17,903 nucleotides of DNA. It comes from Parvularia atlantis (taxonomy: Eukaryota > Opisthokonta > Rotosphaerida). Below the pieces are notes generated by a model. That model was given only the letters and a program-made list of their open reading frames with translations. It was not told the origin of the DNA and did not search any database. Both the position numbers and the translations under genes were made by a program. The stretch's first letter is position 1, and each line of letters begins with the position of its first letter. The DNA is taken from NCBI GenBank assembly GCA_943704415.1, contig CALSCO010002160.1, forward strand, positions 1 through 17,903. The letters are read 5' to 3'. This document shows, one piece after another, positions 7,282 to 15,152 of this stretch.

Positions 7282-8819
7282 ATGCGAGCCCTGATGCCCG
7301 CGATGCGCCGGCGCATGTCGACCACCGCGCCGCCCGTCGCCGCGGCGCGCGCGCCCGTCAGCTTCTTCGACCGCACGCGCGACGAGGTGCAGCGCGACGT
7401 GACGGAGCAGCTCGGCCTGCCCGCGCTGCGCGCGCGCCAGCTGTGGCACTGGGTCTACCAGCGCGGCGTGCTAGACTGGGCAAAGATGCACACGCTCGGC
7501 AAGGGCGTCACGGCGCGGCTCGCCGAGCTGTACACGCTCGAGCCGGGCGTGGTGCAGAGTGACGCGGCCTCGGACGACGGCACGCGCAAGTGGCTTGTCG
7601 GCTTCGGCAAACACGGCCAAAGCGCGGTTGAGACGGTGCGCGTCTGCGCGGCCGCATTCGCCTGCGATTCAAGCCGACGTGCGCGGCGAGGTTTTCATCC
7701 CCGAGATCGGCCGCGGCACGGCGTGCCTCTCGTCGCAGGTCGGCTGCAGCCTCAGCTGCAAGTTCTGCCACACGGGCGCGATGGACAAGGCGCGTCTGCG
7801 CAACCTCACAAGCGGCGAGATCGTCAGTGCGCCGCCGCGTGCCGCCTCTGCCGCGTGCCGCCTCTGCCGCCCTCACGCGCGCGTCGCAGCCCAGTTTGTG
7901 GTGCAGCGCCTCGCCATGGGCGACTTCCCCTCGTCCAACCAGGACAGGCTGCTGACACACATCGTGTTCATGGGTGCGCGCTGACGACGCTCGCCCGCGA
8001 GATGCTCACCTTGCCAAGGCATGGGCGAGCCGCTGTACAACTACCGCCAGGTCAAGCGCGCGGTCGAGGTGCTGATGGACAACGAGGGCCTGTCGGTCAG
8101 CAGGGTGCGTGCGCACAACCGCTCGGTGCCGCTCGGTGCCGCTCGGTGCCGGCGGCTTACGCGCGGGTGCAGCGGCGCATCACGCTCTCGACCAGCGGCG
8201 TCGTGCCGCTGATCGAGAAGGTCGGCTCGGAGCTCGGCATCTCACTCGCCGTGTCACTGCACGCGGTCAACGACGACCTGCGCAACGAGCTGGTGCCGAT
8301 CAACAAGACGTACCCGCTGAGCGAGCTTATGCAGGCCTGTCGGTACGTTGCCCGGTGAAGTGGCGTTACGCGCGCGTGTGGCTGATTTGCGGCACGCAAG
8401 GCGCTACCCGGAAGCGTCCAAGTGGTACAAGGTCACGTTTGAGTACGTCATGCTGCACGGCGTCAACGACAGCCTGAGCGACGCGCGCGAGCTTGTGCGC
8501 CTGCTCAAGGGCATCCCGTCGCTGGTCAACCTGATCCCCGTGCGCTCGCCCCGGCTGCGCTTGGTGTGCGCGCGCTGTAACTGACGCCGCGCCGCCGCCG
8601 CCGCCGCCGTAGTTCAACCCCTGGCCCGGGTCCAGCTACGAGTCGTCGACCAACGAGCATATCATGGCCTTCGCGAGGGAGCTGACGGGCCACGACCACC
8701 TCAAGGTGACCGTGCGGTGGCCGCGCGGGCGGGACATCATGGCGGCGTGCGGGCAGCTCGCGTCCGGCGCCGTGGCAGAAGCACCGGCCGTAGCAGCAGC
8801 AGCAGCGGCGGCAAGATGA
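7282..8819 (+). CDS. RlmN-like radical SAM RNA (adenine-C2) methyltransferase, probably mitochondrial, 7 exons
   Basis: Exons: 7282-7635, 7691-7826, 7890-7973, 8019-8104, 8173-8342, 8401-8539, 8613-8819, giving 391 aa, the normal RlmN size. In bacteria RlmN methylates A2503 of 23S rRNA and some tRNAs at A37. The radical SAM cluster motif is CSLSCKFC (Cys137, Cys141, Cys144). Cys130 in RGTAC corresponds to E. coli Cys118, and Cys369 in AACGQL to the methyl-carrying Cys355, so both catalytic cysteines are present. [26 protein letters not shown] and IPFNPWPG complete the signature. The first 25 residues are rich in Arg and Ala with no acidic residue, as in a mitochondrial presequence, so mitochondrial 16S-type rRNA is the likely target (inference). 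The start at 7282 is the first ATG that includes this presequence. The C-terminal Ala run comes from a GCA repeat. Confidence 0.93.
7839..7870 (+). repeat. 16-bp tandem duplication inside RlmN-like intron 2
   Basis: The unit gtgccgcctctgccgc is repeated exactly twice, making up about half of a 63-nt intron. Confidence 0.95.
8121..8150 (+). repeat. Three exact copies of a 10-bp unit inside RlmN-like intron 4
   Basis: The unit gctcggtgcc is present three times in a row within the 68-nt intron 8105-8172. The number of copies could vary between strains. Confidence 0.97.
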
Positions 8820-8896
8820 GGCTGTGCTCATTGTATAGCTGTCTGGCAGGTCGCTGTACATGTGCGCACACGCGGAGCTCACGGGCGGCGCGGCGC
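8820..8896. other. Convergent intergenic spacer between the RlmN-like gene and RPB11
   Basis: A 77-bp spacer holds both 3' UTRs. It is locally AT-richer around cattgtatagctg. No AATAAA is present on either strand. Confidence 0.5.
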
Positions 8897-9490
8897 TCAG
8901 AACGCCGACGGCTGCACCCTCTGGATCTCGTTCTGCGCGCGTCGTGAGCACGAGGGCGAAGGCAATGGCGCGGGCGAGAGCGCGGGCGAGGGCGAGCGGG
9001 GGCGCACCTGGTACTGCACGCGCAGCGAGTCGAGATCGCTGCGCAGCGACACGATCGCCTCGACGAGGACCTGCTCGGGCGTGGTCGTGGGTCGCGTCTG
9101 CACGTTGAGGATGAAGCGGTGCTCGAGCGGGTGCGGCATCTTGTACCCGGCAAAGAGCACCTGCGGGTTCTCGAGCAGGCGCCTGCGCGTGCGTGCGCGC
9201 GCGTGTATCAGCTGCGGCGATCGGGCCCTGCTGCCGCGCGCGCGCCGCGCCGCGCCGCACATGCGCAGGAGGTTGCCGAGCGTGTGGTCCTCCGCCTCGA
9301 AGATGAACGTGGCCGCATCGGTGAACTTGGTGTTCTTGTTGACGGTGACCCTGCAGGCGCGGCGGGGGCTGAGCGATCCGCGCCGTGCCCGTGCGCGCAT
9401 CGCCGCCGCCGCCGCAGCAGCAGCAGGAGGCACGCACTTGCTCCGGCCCAGCGGGACCATGAAGAGCTCGAAGCGGTCGGGCGCGTTCAT
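8897..9490 (-). CDS. RPB11: RNA polymerase II subunit RPB11 (POLR2J), 4 exons
   Basis: Exons: 9490-9438, 9350-9261, 9182-9008, 8932-8897, giving 117 aa, the same length as human POLR2J. RPB11 pairs with RPB3 to form the alpha-like heterodimer that starts Pol II assembly in the nucleus. The N-terminus [10 protein letters not shown] is, as I recall it, identical to that of yeast Rpb11. The dimerisation core [10 protein letters not shown] is followed by [15 protein letters not shown] and NVQT, all diagnostic. It is RPB11 and not AC19 because of the MNAP start and the [12 protein letters not shown] segment. The last exon codes only 11 residues and a stop, ending in SAF, comparable with yeast DAF. 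Introns are 75-87 nt, rather long for this window. It diverges from TRAPPC2 with 95 bp between starts and converges on the RlmN-like gene. Confidence 0.97.
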   Translation of the reverse strand: MNAPDRFELFMVPLGRSKCVPPAAAAAAAAMRARARRGSLSPRRACRVTVNKNTKFTDAATFIFEAEDHTLGNLLRMCGAARRARGSRARSPQLIHARARTRRRLLENPQVLFAGYKMPHPLEHRFILNVQTRPTTTPEQVLVEAIVSLRSDLDSLRVQYQVRPRSPSPALSPAPLPSPSCSRRAQNEIQRVQPSAF

Positions 9491-9585
9491 CCTCGCTGCT
9501 GTGTACGGCGCAGTTGCAGATCAAGTCCGCGGCCAAGCTGCCTTTGCCCACGCCGCAGTGAGACGCAACCGACCGAACGACGGAG
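9491..9585. promoter_or_regulatory. 95-bp divergent promoter between RPB11 and TRAPPC2
   Basis: This segment separates the two start codons. It has no TATA box and no motif that I recognise. Both neighbours are housekeeping genes, which suits a constitutive bidirectional promoter. Confidence 0.45.
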
Positions 9586-9792
9586 ATGACGGCAACGACG
9601 GCGACCGCGACCAACGCGTACTTTGTCATCGTCGGCGCGCGCGACAACCCGATGTACGAGGCCGAGTTCGGGCCGCTGGGGCGATCGGTGTCGGGCTCGG
9701 CCGTGGGGCAGGACACGGCGAGCAAGGTGCGCTGACCATCGCAACGGCCCGTGCCGACGCATCCGCGCGCGCCGCGCCGCAGCTGCAGCAGT

Positions 9793-9825
<33 letters not shown>

Positions 9826-10329
9826 GCAAGGAGGACCACCGGCACCTGAACCAGTTTGTCGTGCACGCCGCGCTCGACATCGTCGACGAGACCGTGTGGA
9901 CGACCAACTGGATGTGAGCGCGGCGCGCCACGCTGCACTCGCGGCCCGGGCACAGCTGACGCGGTCGCCGGGGGCCCGATGCGTGCGCCGCGCCCACGCA
10001 CGATCGCGCGCACAGGTACCTCAAGGTCGTCGACAAGTACAACGAGTGGTTCATCTCGGCCTACGTCTGCGCGAGCAGTGCGCGCCGCGCCGCCCCCGCA
10101 CACGGCCGTCCGCCCGCCCCGCTCACACGCCCGGCCGCACGCCGCGGCAGACGTCAAGCTGATGCTGCTGCACGACAGCCGGAACGAGGACAACATCCGC
10201 AACTTCTTCGTGGACGTGCACGAGCTGTTCCTTAAGGTGCTCATGAACCCGCTGCACGAGCGCGACGCGCCGATCGAGTCGCGCGCGTTCGACGCCAAGG
10301 TCCGCGCGCTCGGGCGCAAGTACTTGTAG
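9586..10329 (+). CDS. TRAPPC2: TRAPP complex subunit TRAPPC2 (sedlin), 4 exons, with polyglutamine insertion
   Basis: Exons: 9586-9726, 9783-9913, 10016-10077, 10151-10329, giving 170 aa against 140 in human. TRAPPC2 (yeast Trs20) is a longin-fold core subunit of TRAPP complexes, which activate Rab1/Ypt1-type GTPases in ER-Golgi traffic. Diagnostic stretches are [56 protein letters not shown] and the C-terminal [13 protein letters not shown]. Between residues 30 and 63 sits an insertion of Gly, Ser and Ala plus ten consecutive Gln, absent from human sedlin. Its position corresponds to the loop before the EDHRHLNQF helix, so the fold should tolerate it. Exon 3 alignment gives exact spacing with human FVSAFV...IMLHD, which supports the splice sites. 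Confidence 0.96.
9795..9824 (+). repeat. (CAG)10 microsatellite coding polyglutamine in TRAPPC2
   Basis: Ten uninterrupted CAG codons directly follow the start of exon 2. Pure CAG coding makes it a likely length-polymorphic site. Confidence 0.98.
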
Positions 10330-10442
10330 CAGTGAGCGTGCCGAAGCGTGGCTGGTTGCCTGCCCGATCGCGATCACCGTGAGTTTGAGAGCGTCCACGG
10401 AGGCTTTTCCCAGCGCCGCGTCGCACGTTCTGCCCCACATTC

Positions 10443-10476
<34 letters not shown>

Positions 10477-10744
10477 TCCTTCGCTCGTCGTCCGCGTCTG
10501 TCTCGTGCGCCTCGCCTCGCCTCGTGTGTCTTGGTCGCGCGGTGCTGGTGCCACGTGCCACCGCCGCGCGGGTGGGCCGCACGTGCCGTGTTGTTTGTGC
10601 GACGAGACACAGGCTGCTTTTCTCCGCCTGCCGCTCTTCTTCGCCTGCCGCCGCTCTCCGCCTGGCTGCGGGGCTGCCGCTTTATCACCGGCCGACGACT
10701 GACGCGTCGCGCGGCGCAGGAGCAGCACGGGCGCAGGCGGCACG
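10330..10744 (+). promoter_or_regulatory. 415-bp upstream region of the TAO kinase gene
   Basis: This is the largest non-coding gap in the window. It holds the TRAPPC2 3' UTR and the promoter and 5' UTR of the kinase. I see no convincing gene in it on either strand. It contains a (CT)14 tract at 10446-10473 followed by a pyrimidine-rich stretch. A possible 5' UTR intron could run from GTGAGT at 10379 to GGCGCAG at 10719, with ACTGACG upstream of the acceptor. At 341 nt it would be much longer than the other introns, so this is weak. Confidence 0.45.
10446..10473. repeat. (CT)14 microsatellite upstream of the TAO kinase
   Basis: 28 nt of uninterrupted CT repeat. The following sequence tcctccttc...ctcgtcgtcc also follows a second CT tract in intron 3 of the same gene, at 11279-11302. 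Confidence 0.98.
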
Positions 10745-13700
10745 ATGGACATCAGCCTGTTCATCAAGAAGGAGGACCCCGAGCAGCTGTACGAGCTGCT
10801 GGGCGAGATCGGCCAGGGCTCGTTCGGCGCCGTGTACAAGGCGCGTCGCGTGCGCCGGGGGGCGGGGGCGGGCGGCGGCTCAACGGCGGGTCGCGGCGCG
10901 CAGGCCAAGAACAAGACCAACGGGAGCATCGTCGCCATCAAGCAGATGGCCCACAACGGCGACCCCGAGAGCGAGGTACGTCACCGCGGAAGGGGGGGAC
11001 GCGAGCCGCTCAACGCGCGCTCGCGAAGGAGTGGATGGAGATCATGAAGGAGATCCGGTTCATCAGCCTGCTCGACCACGAGAACTGCCTCAAGCACTAC
11101 GGCAGCTACCTCAAGGGCTCGGCCGTGTGGATGGTGATGGAGTTCTGCCTGGGCTCGTGCGCCGACATGCTCGAGGTCTTCAAGAAGCCCCTGCTCGAGG
11201 CCGAGATCGCCGCGATCGTCGGCAAGGTCCTCAGCGCGCTCAAGTACCTCCACGACAACAAGAGGATACATCGGTGCGCTCTCTCTCTCTCTCTCTCTCT
11301 CTTTGTCCTCCTTCCTCTCGTCGTCCTCTCGCTCACACCGCGCCCCGTCCGCACGAAACAACAGCGACATCAAGGCCGCCAACATCCTCCTCACGTCCCA
11401 GGGCAAGGTCAAGTTGGCCGACTTTGGCACGGCGTCCATGTCCGACCCGGCAAACACCTTTGTTGGCACGCCGTGCTGGATGGCGCCCGAGGTCATCCTC
11501 GCGATGGAGTCGGGCCTGTACACGCACAAGGCGCGCACGCCGCCGCGGCTGCAGGACACGGCGGCGTGGTCGGCCCAGTTCCAGGACTTTGTCGCGACGT
11601 GCCTGGTCAAGAATCCGGCGCAGCGACCCTCGGCCGACCAACTGCTGCAGGTGCGCCGCGACCGCTGCCGTCCCGCGCTCTGAGCCGCCCTTGCCTGCGC
11701 GTACGTGTGCCACAGCACCCGTTCCTCGCCGGCGACCCAAAGCAGCACCAGAAGGTGCTGCGTTCGCTCGTGCGGCGCAGCAAACAGGCCGCGACCGAGA
11801 TCGACGAGGAGCGCTTCAACAAGGCGCGGCGCGGCGCGGCGCACCGCCCATCGCGTGCTCGCTGACGGCGCACGGGCAGATGGAGAAGCTCCTGCACAAG
11901 GGCGACGACGACATTGCGGCACACGCGCTCGACGACGACGAGGGCGGCGCCGACGTGCAGGCGCAGCCGCAGCCCCCGCAGCCGGCAGGCTCGGCTGCGC
12001 CCGCGCCCGGCAAGCCCATCCCGAAGGTGGCCGGCAAGTCGACGGCGTCGCCGCCAACCCTGCCCAAGCTGTCGACCAGCCCGCCGACGGTGCAGCCGGT
12101 GCGAGCGCACAGGCCGCGTCGTCGCGAGGCTCACACGCGCCGGCGCAGTCGCCGCTCTCGTCCTCGCCGACGCCCATGTCGGCCATGACGCCCGAGTCGG
12201 CCACGGCGCGCACGCTGATGGAGCGCGTGCGGCGGCAAGAGTCTGAGGACATGGGCGACTCGTTCTCGCTGGTGCGTGGCGGCTGCGGCGTGCATGGGCA
12301 CGGCCTCACCACCCGCGCACCCGCAGGCCATGGCCACCGGTAGCGGCGCGCACGGCCAGTCGGACATCAACACGGACGGGAGCACGATCAAGCCGCAGCG
12401 GCGCGACGCCGAGGTGGACCAGCAGAAGCTCGACGCGAAGAACATCATCAAGGGCCAGCTTAAGCTGTTCAAGGCGCTGCAGCTGCAGCAGCAGAAGCAG
12501 ACGATGCAGCTCGCCAAGGTGCGCAGGCGGCCGTGTACTGTGATCGCAACGGGTGCTGACGCCGTGCCCCGACAGACGCACGAGCTGCAGCGCGCAGAGC
12601 TCAAGCGGCAACACGACAAGCAGCTCGACCAGGAGCAGCGCGCGCAGGCCGTCGAAAACGACAAGCTCACGCTCAAGCACAAGCAGGTCATGACAGAGCT
12701 CACGCGCATGCAGACGGCGGTGCGTGCCATGTCGTGCCTCGGTCTGCCCGGCCGGGTGCCTGACGCGGCCGCTCGTGGCACGTGCAGGCCCTCAAGACGT
12801 TCCTGCGCGAGCAGGCCAGCCGCAACAAGAGCGCGCTCAAGGACCACTTGAACGAGCAGCGACGCATTATGAAGGACATGGAGAAGGTGCGGGGCGGCCC
12901 ATGGTGCGGCCCAAGACCAACGCGGCTCACCCCGCACCTCCGTAGGCGCACAAGGAGGCGCGCGACAAGCTGCCCAAGAACAGCGAGCCGCGCAAGACGC
13001 TCAAGGAGAGCCAGCAGAAGGACCTGGCGGTGCGGCGGCGTGCCAGCGCGCTTTGCGGGTCCGAGGCTCACGCGCTCGATTGGCACCAGGCCTTCAAGGT
13101 GTCGTCGGACGAGAAGTTTGACAGTGAGCAGAAGAGCCTCATGTTCACGGAGCTCAAGGCGTTCCGCGAGAAGCAGCTGGACGAGCTGCAGAGCACGGAG
13201 ATGCGCCTGTTCACAGAGGTGCGCGCGGCTGGCGGCGTGGCGAGCTGGCGGCTGCTGACGCGGCGTGCAGATGTTTGAGAAGCGGCGCATGCACAAGGAC
13301 CAGAGCAAGGCGCGGCGGCTGGCGATCATCGACGCCGAGCAGCGCATGTCGCTCGACCAGCAAAAGTGCGTCGCTGCCTGTGCCCCATTCACGCTGACGC
13401 CACTCGCACGCTGCAGGGAGATGCACGAGCTGCAGACGGTGCACCAGTCCAAGCTGCAGACGGTCGAGCTGGAGCAGCTCGTGGACATGCAGAAGAAGGA
13501 GGAGAAGGAGCTGCGGAAGCGGCATCTGGTGCGCGTCCTCGCCCTGGCCGATCGCCTGTCAGGCTCACGCGGTCTGGCCACGCGCGCAGGCCGAGGTCAA
13601 GGCCCGCCCGAAGCAGCTCAAAAACATCCAGGCGACCATCCGGCGCGAGATGACGCAGACGGTCAAGCAGGCCAAGGCGCGCCACACGATCCTGCAGAAG

Positions 13701-14266
13701 CAGATCCTCGAGACCGCGCCGCGCGACATGCACAAGAAGATCCTCGAGGAGCAGCGCAAGGAGATGGAGCGCGAGCTGAACGACACGGCGGCCGAGTACG
13801 AGCGCAAGGTGCGCGGGTGGTTGCCGCCGCCAGTGCATGTCGCTCAAGCGCCGCCCGCGCCCCGCAGCTCAACCTGACGCTCGAGCGTGAGACGTTGCAG
13901 CTCGACTCGGCGCAGACCAAGCGCGAGGAGGATCTGCAGGTCAAGCACAACAAAGATCGCGCTGACCTCGGCGGTTTCCAGCAGCTGCGGCGGACAACGC
14001 TGGCCAAGACGCAGGCTGACGAGCGCGCGGACCTGATCAAGCGCAACGAGGAGGCCCGGGCGGCGCTCGAGCGCACGCACGAGACCGACTTTGACCTCTT
14101 CGTCGACAGCCACGCGGACCAGCGCGGGCTGATGCAGACGCGGCACGCGCGCGACCGCACGGCGCTGATCGACCAGCTCGACGCGACCATGCCGTCACTG
14201 TCGTCGCTCGACCTGATCGGGGACGACGCCTCGTCCATCTCGTCGTCGCCAAGCGTTGACGTGTGA
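10745..14266 (+). CDS. TAOK: TAO-type Ste20 serine/threonine kinase with long C-terminal coiled coil, 16 exons; kinase domain lacks subdomain IX
   Basis: Exons: 10745-10849, 10904-10975, 11029-11273, 11365-11650, 11716-11823, 11880-12098, 12149-12271, 12327-12518, 12576-12719, 12788-12886, 12946-13029, 13090-13218, 13271-13365, 13417-13528, 13590-13808, 13868-14266; 876 aa against about 1000 in human TAOK1. TAO kinases act upstream of MAPK and Hippo pathways and on microtubules. Visible are GQGSFGAVY (23-31), Lys48 in VAIK, Glu67, HRDIKAAN (140-147), DFG (160-162) and GTPCWMAPE (175-183). The stretch [16 protein letters not shown] is TAO-specific. After [10 protein letters not shown] (196) the sequence jumps to TPPRLQ (199-204), so about 34 residues including DVWSLG are absent. 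Residues about 400-845 are a Glu/Lys/Gln-rich coiled coil matching TAOK, including [13 protein letters not shown]. Intron 5 appears to be GC-AG. Confidence 0.92.
11279..11302. repeat. (CT)12 microsatellite in TAO kinase intron 3
   Basis: 24 nt of pure CT just after the donor GTGCGCT, within the 91-nt intron 11274-11364 that splits the HR/D codons of the catalytic loop. Confidence 0.97.
11824..11879 (+). other. GC-AG intron (TAO kinase intron 5)
   Basis: The exon ends TTC AAC AAG, the intron starts GCGCGG and ends GGGCAG, and the next exon starts ATG GAG AAG. The joined FNKMEKLLHK aligns with TAOK YRKMKKLLFQ. The only GT in the interval would leave a 29-nt intron in the wrong phase. Length is 56 nt with GCTGACG before the acceptor. 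Confidence 0.65.
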
Positions 14267-14372
14267 GCGGCACGTGCCTCGACGGACACCCTAGATGGCA
14301 TTCTTTCTTCTTGTATAAAACTCTCGAACAGGCGTGTGGCACAGACCGGCGGTGCTCATTATTTTGGCGGGG
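14267..14372. terminator. Convergent 3' region between the TAO kinase and the histone H3 gene
   Basis: This 106-bp spacer is the most AT-rich segment of the central window and includes TATAAAA at 14314-14320, 48 nt past the kinase stop. On the minus strand AAAATAATGAGC follows the histone stop. These could serve as non-canonical polyadenylation signals. I see no histone-type stem-loop. Confidence 0.3.
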
Positions 14373-15112
14373 TCATTGCGCCGTGCCGCCGGCGATCCGC
14401 TTGGCGAGCTTCATGTCGCGCGGCATGATCGTGACCCGCCCGGCGTGGATCGCGCACAGGTTGCTGTCGCCCATGAGGCGCACGAGGAAGACCTACGGCA
14501 GCGGCGTGTCAGATCCCTTGCGATGCGCGACGTACACTCACCTCGGCCGCCTCTTGCAGCGCGTCGAGCGCCGACGACTGGAAGCGCAGGTCGCGCTGGA
14601 AGCCCTGCGCTATCTCGCGCACGAGCCGGCGGAAGGGCAGCTTGCGGATGAGCAGCTCGGTCGACTGCTGGTACTGCCTGCGACGCGCCCCGCGACGCCG
14701 GTGAGACGCGGCCGCGACACACCTGCGACGCGGGGCGGTTGCAGTTGGCAACGCGCACCGGATCTGCCGCAGCGCGAGTACGCCGGGGCGCAGGCGCGTG
14801 CGCGGGGCCCCGCCGGGTGAGGCGATGGCCGACACGCGGCGCTGCTGCATGTTGCGCGGCGACATGCGCTGGGCGGGGCCCTGTGCGCGCGTTGCAGTCA
14901 GTGCCACGTCAAGGGGTTGGCACATCAAAGACCGTTACACTCGCGGGCGTGCGCGGCGGCGACTGCTGCTGCGCGCCCGGCGACGTCGCGAGCGGCACGC
15001 CGATCGGCACAACGACAAAGTTGGCCAAGGCCGCCTCCTCAGCCTGCAGCACCGCGCCGTCCACGGGCTCGTCCAGCTTGCGCGGCGGCCGCCAGATGCG
15101 CTGCCGCTGCAT
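14373..15112 (-). CDS. Divergent histone H3, candidate centromeric H3 (CENP-A), 4 exons
   Basis: Exons: 15112-14939, 14880-14759, 14677-14542, 14492-14373, giving 183 aa with the start at 15112. The histone fold is unmistakable: [61 protein letters not shown] and LAKRIAGG. The N-terminal tail of about 85 residues is not H3-like. It lacks ARTKQTARKS and holds several SP/TP sites (SPGA, SPPRTP, MSPR, ASPG). HAGRVT replaces H3 HAKRVT, as in CENP-A, and LQEAAE is also CENP-A-like, but loop 1 has no insertion. The C-terminus, IAGGTAQ, differs from both. A centromeric histone is the best guess; a divergent H3 variant is the alternative. The gene has introns, unlike many replication-dependent histones. 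The start is uncertain: Met64 could begin a shorter form. Confidence 0.85.
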
Positions 15113-15152
15113 GCCTACGTCACAGCAGCATAGTCGAGCGTCGAGATCGCTA
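15113..15152. promoter_or_regulatory. 40-bp divergent promoter between histone H3 and RFC4
   Basis: Only 40 bp lie between the two start codons. It includes TACGTCAC at 15116-15123, a CRE-like half site, and the near-repeat gtcgagcgtcgaga. The adjacent E2F-type palindrome extends the likely control region into the first codons of RFC4. Confidence 0.5.

Noticed and set aside
8526-10319. Long minus-strand open frame (597 codons) across RPB11 and TRAPPC2
   Set aside because: It is a GC-driven shadow of real genes; it shows no family motif and conflicts with RPB11 in another frame and with TRAPPC2 on the opposite strand.
12027-12079. Alternative TAO kinase intron 6 with donor GTGGCC
   Set aside because: It also restores the frame, but 12099-12148 has a GTGCG donor, a GCTCAC branch-like site and a CGCAG acceptor, as in the neighbouring introns.
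14314-14320. TATAAAA as a TATA box
   Set aside because: It lies between two convergent stop codons with no gene starting nearby; a 3'-end signal is more likely.
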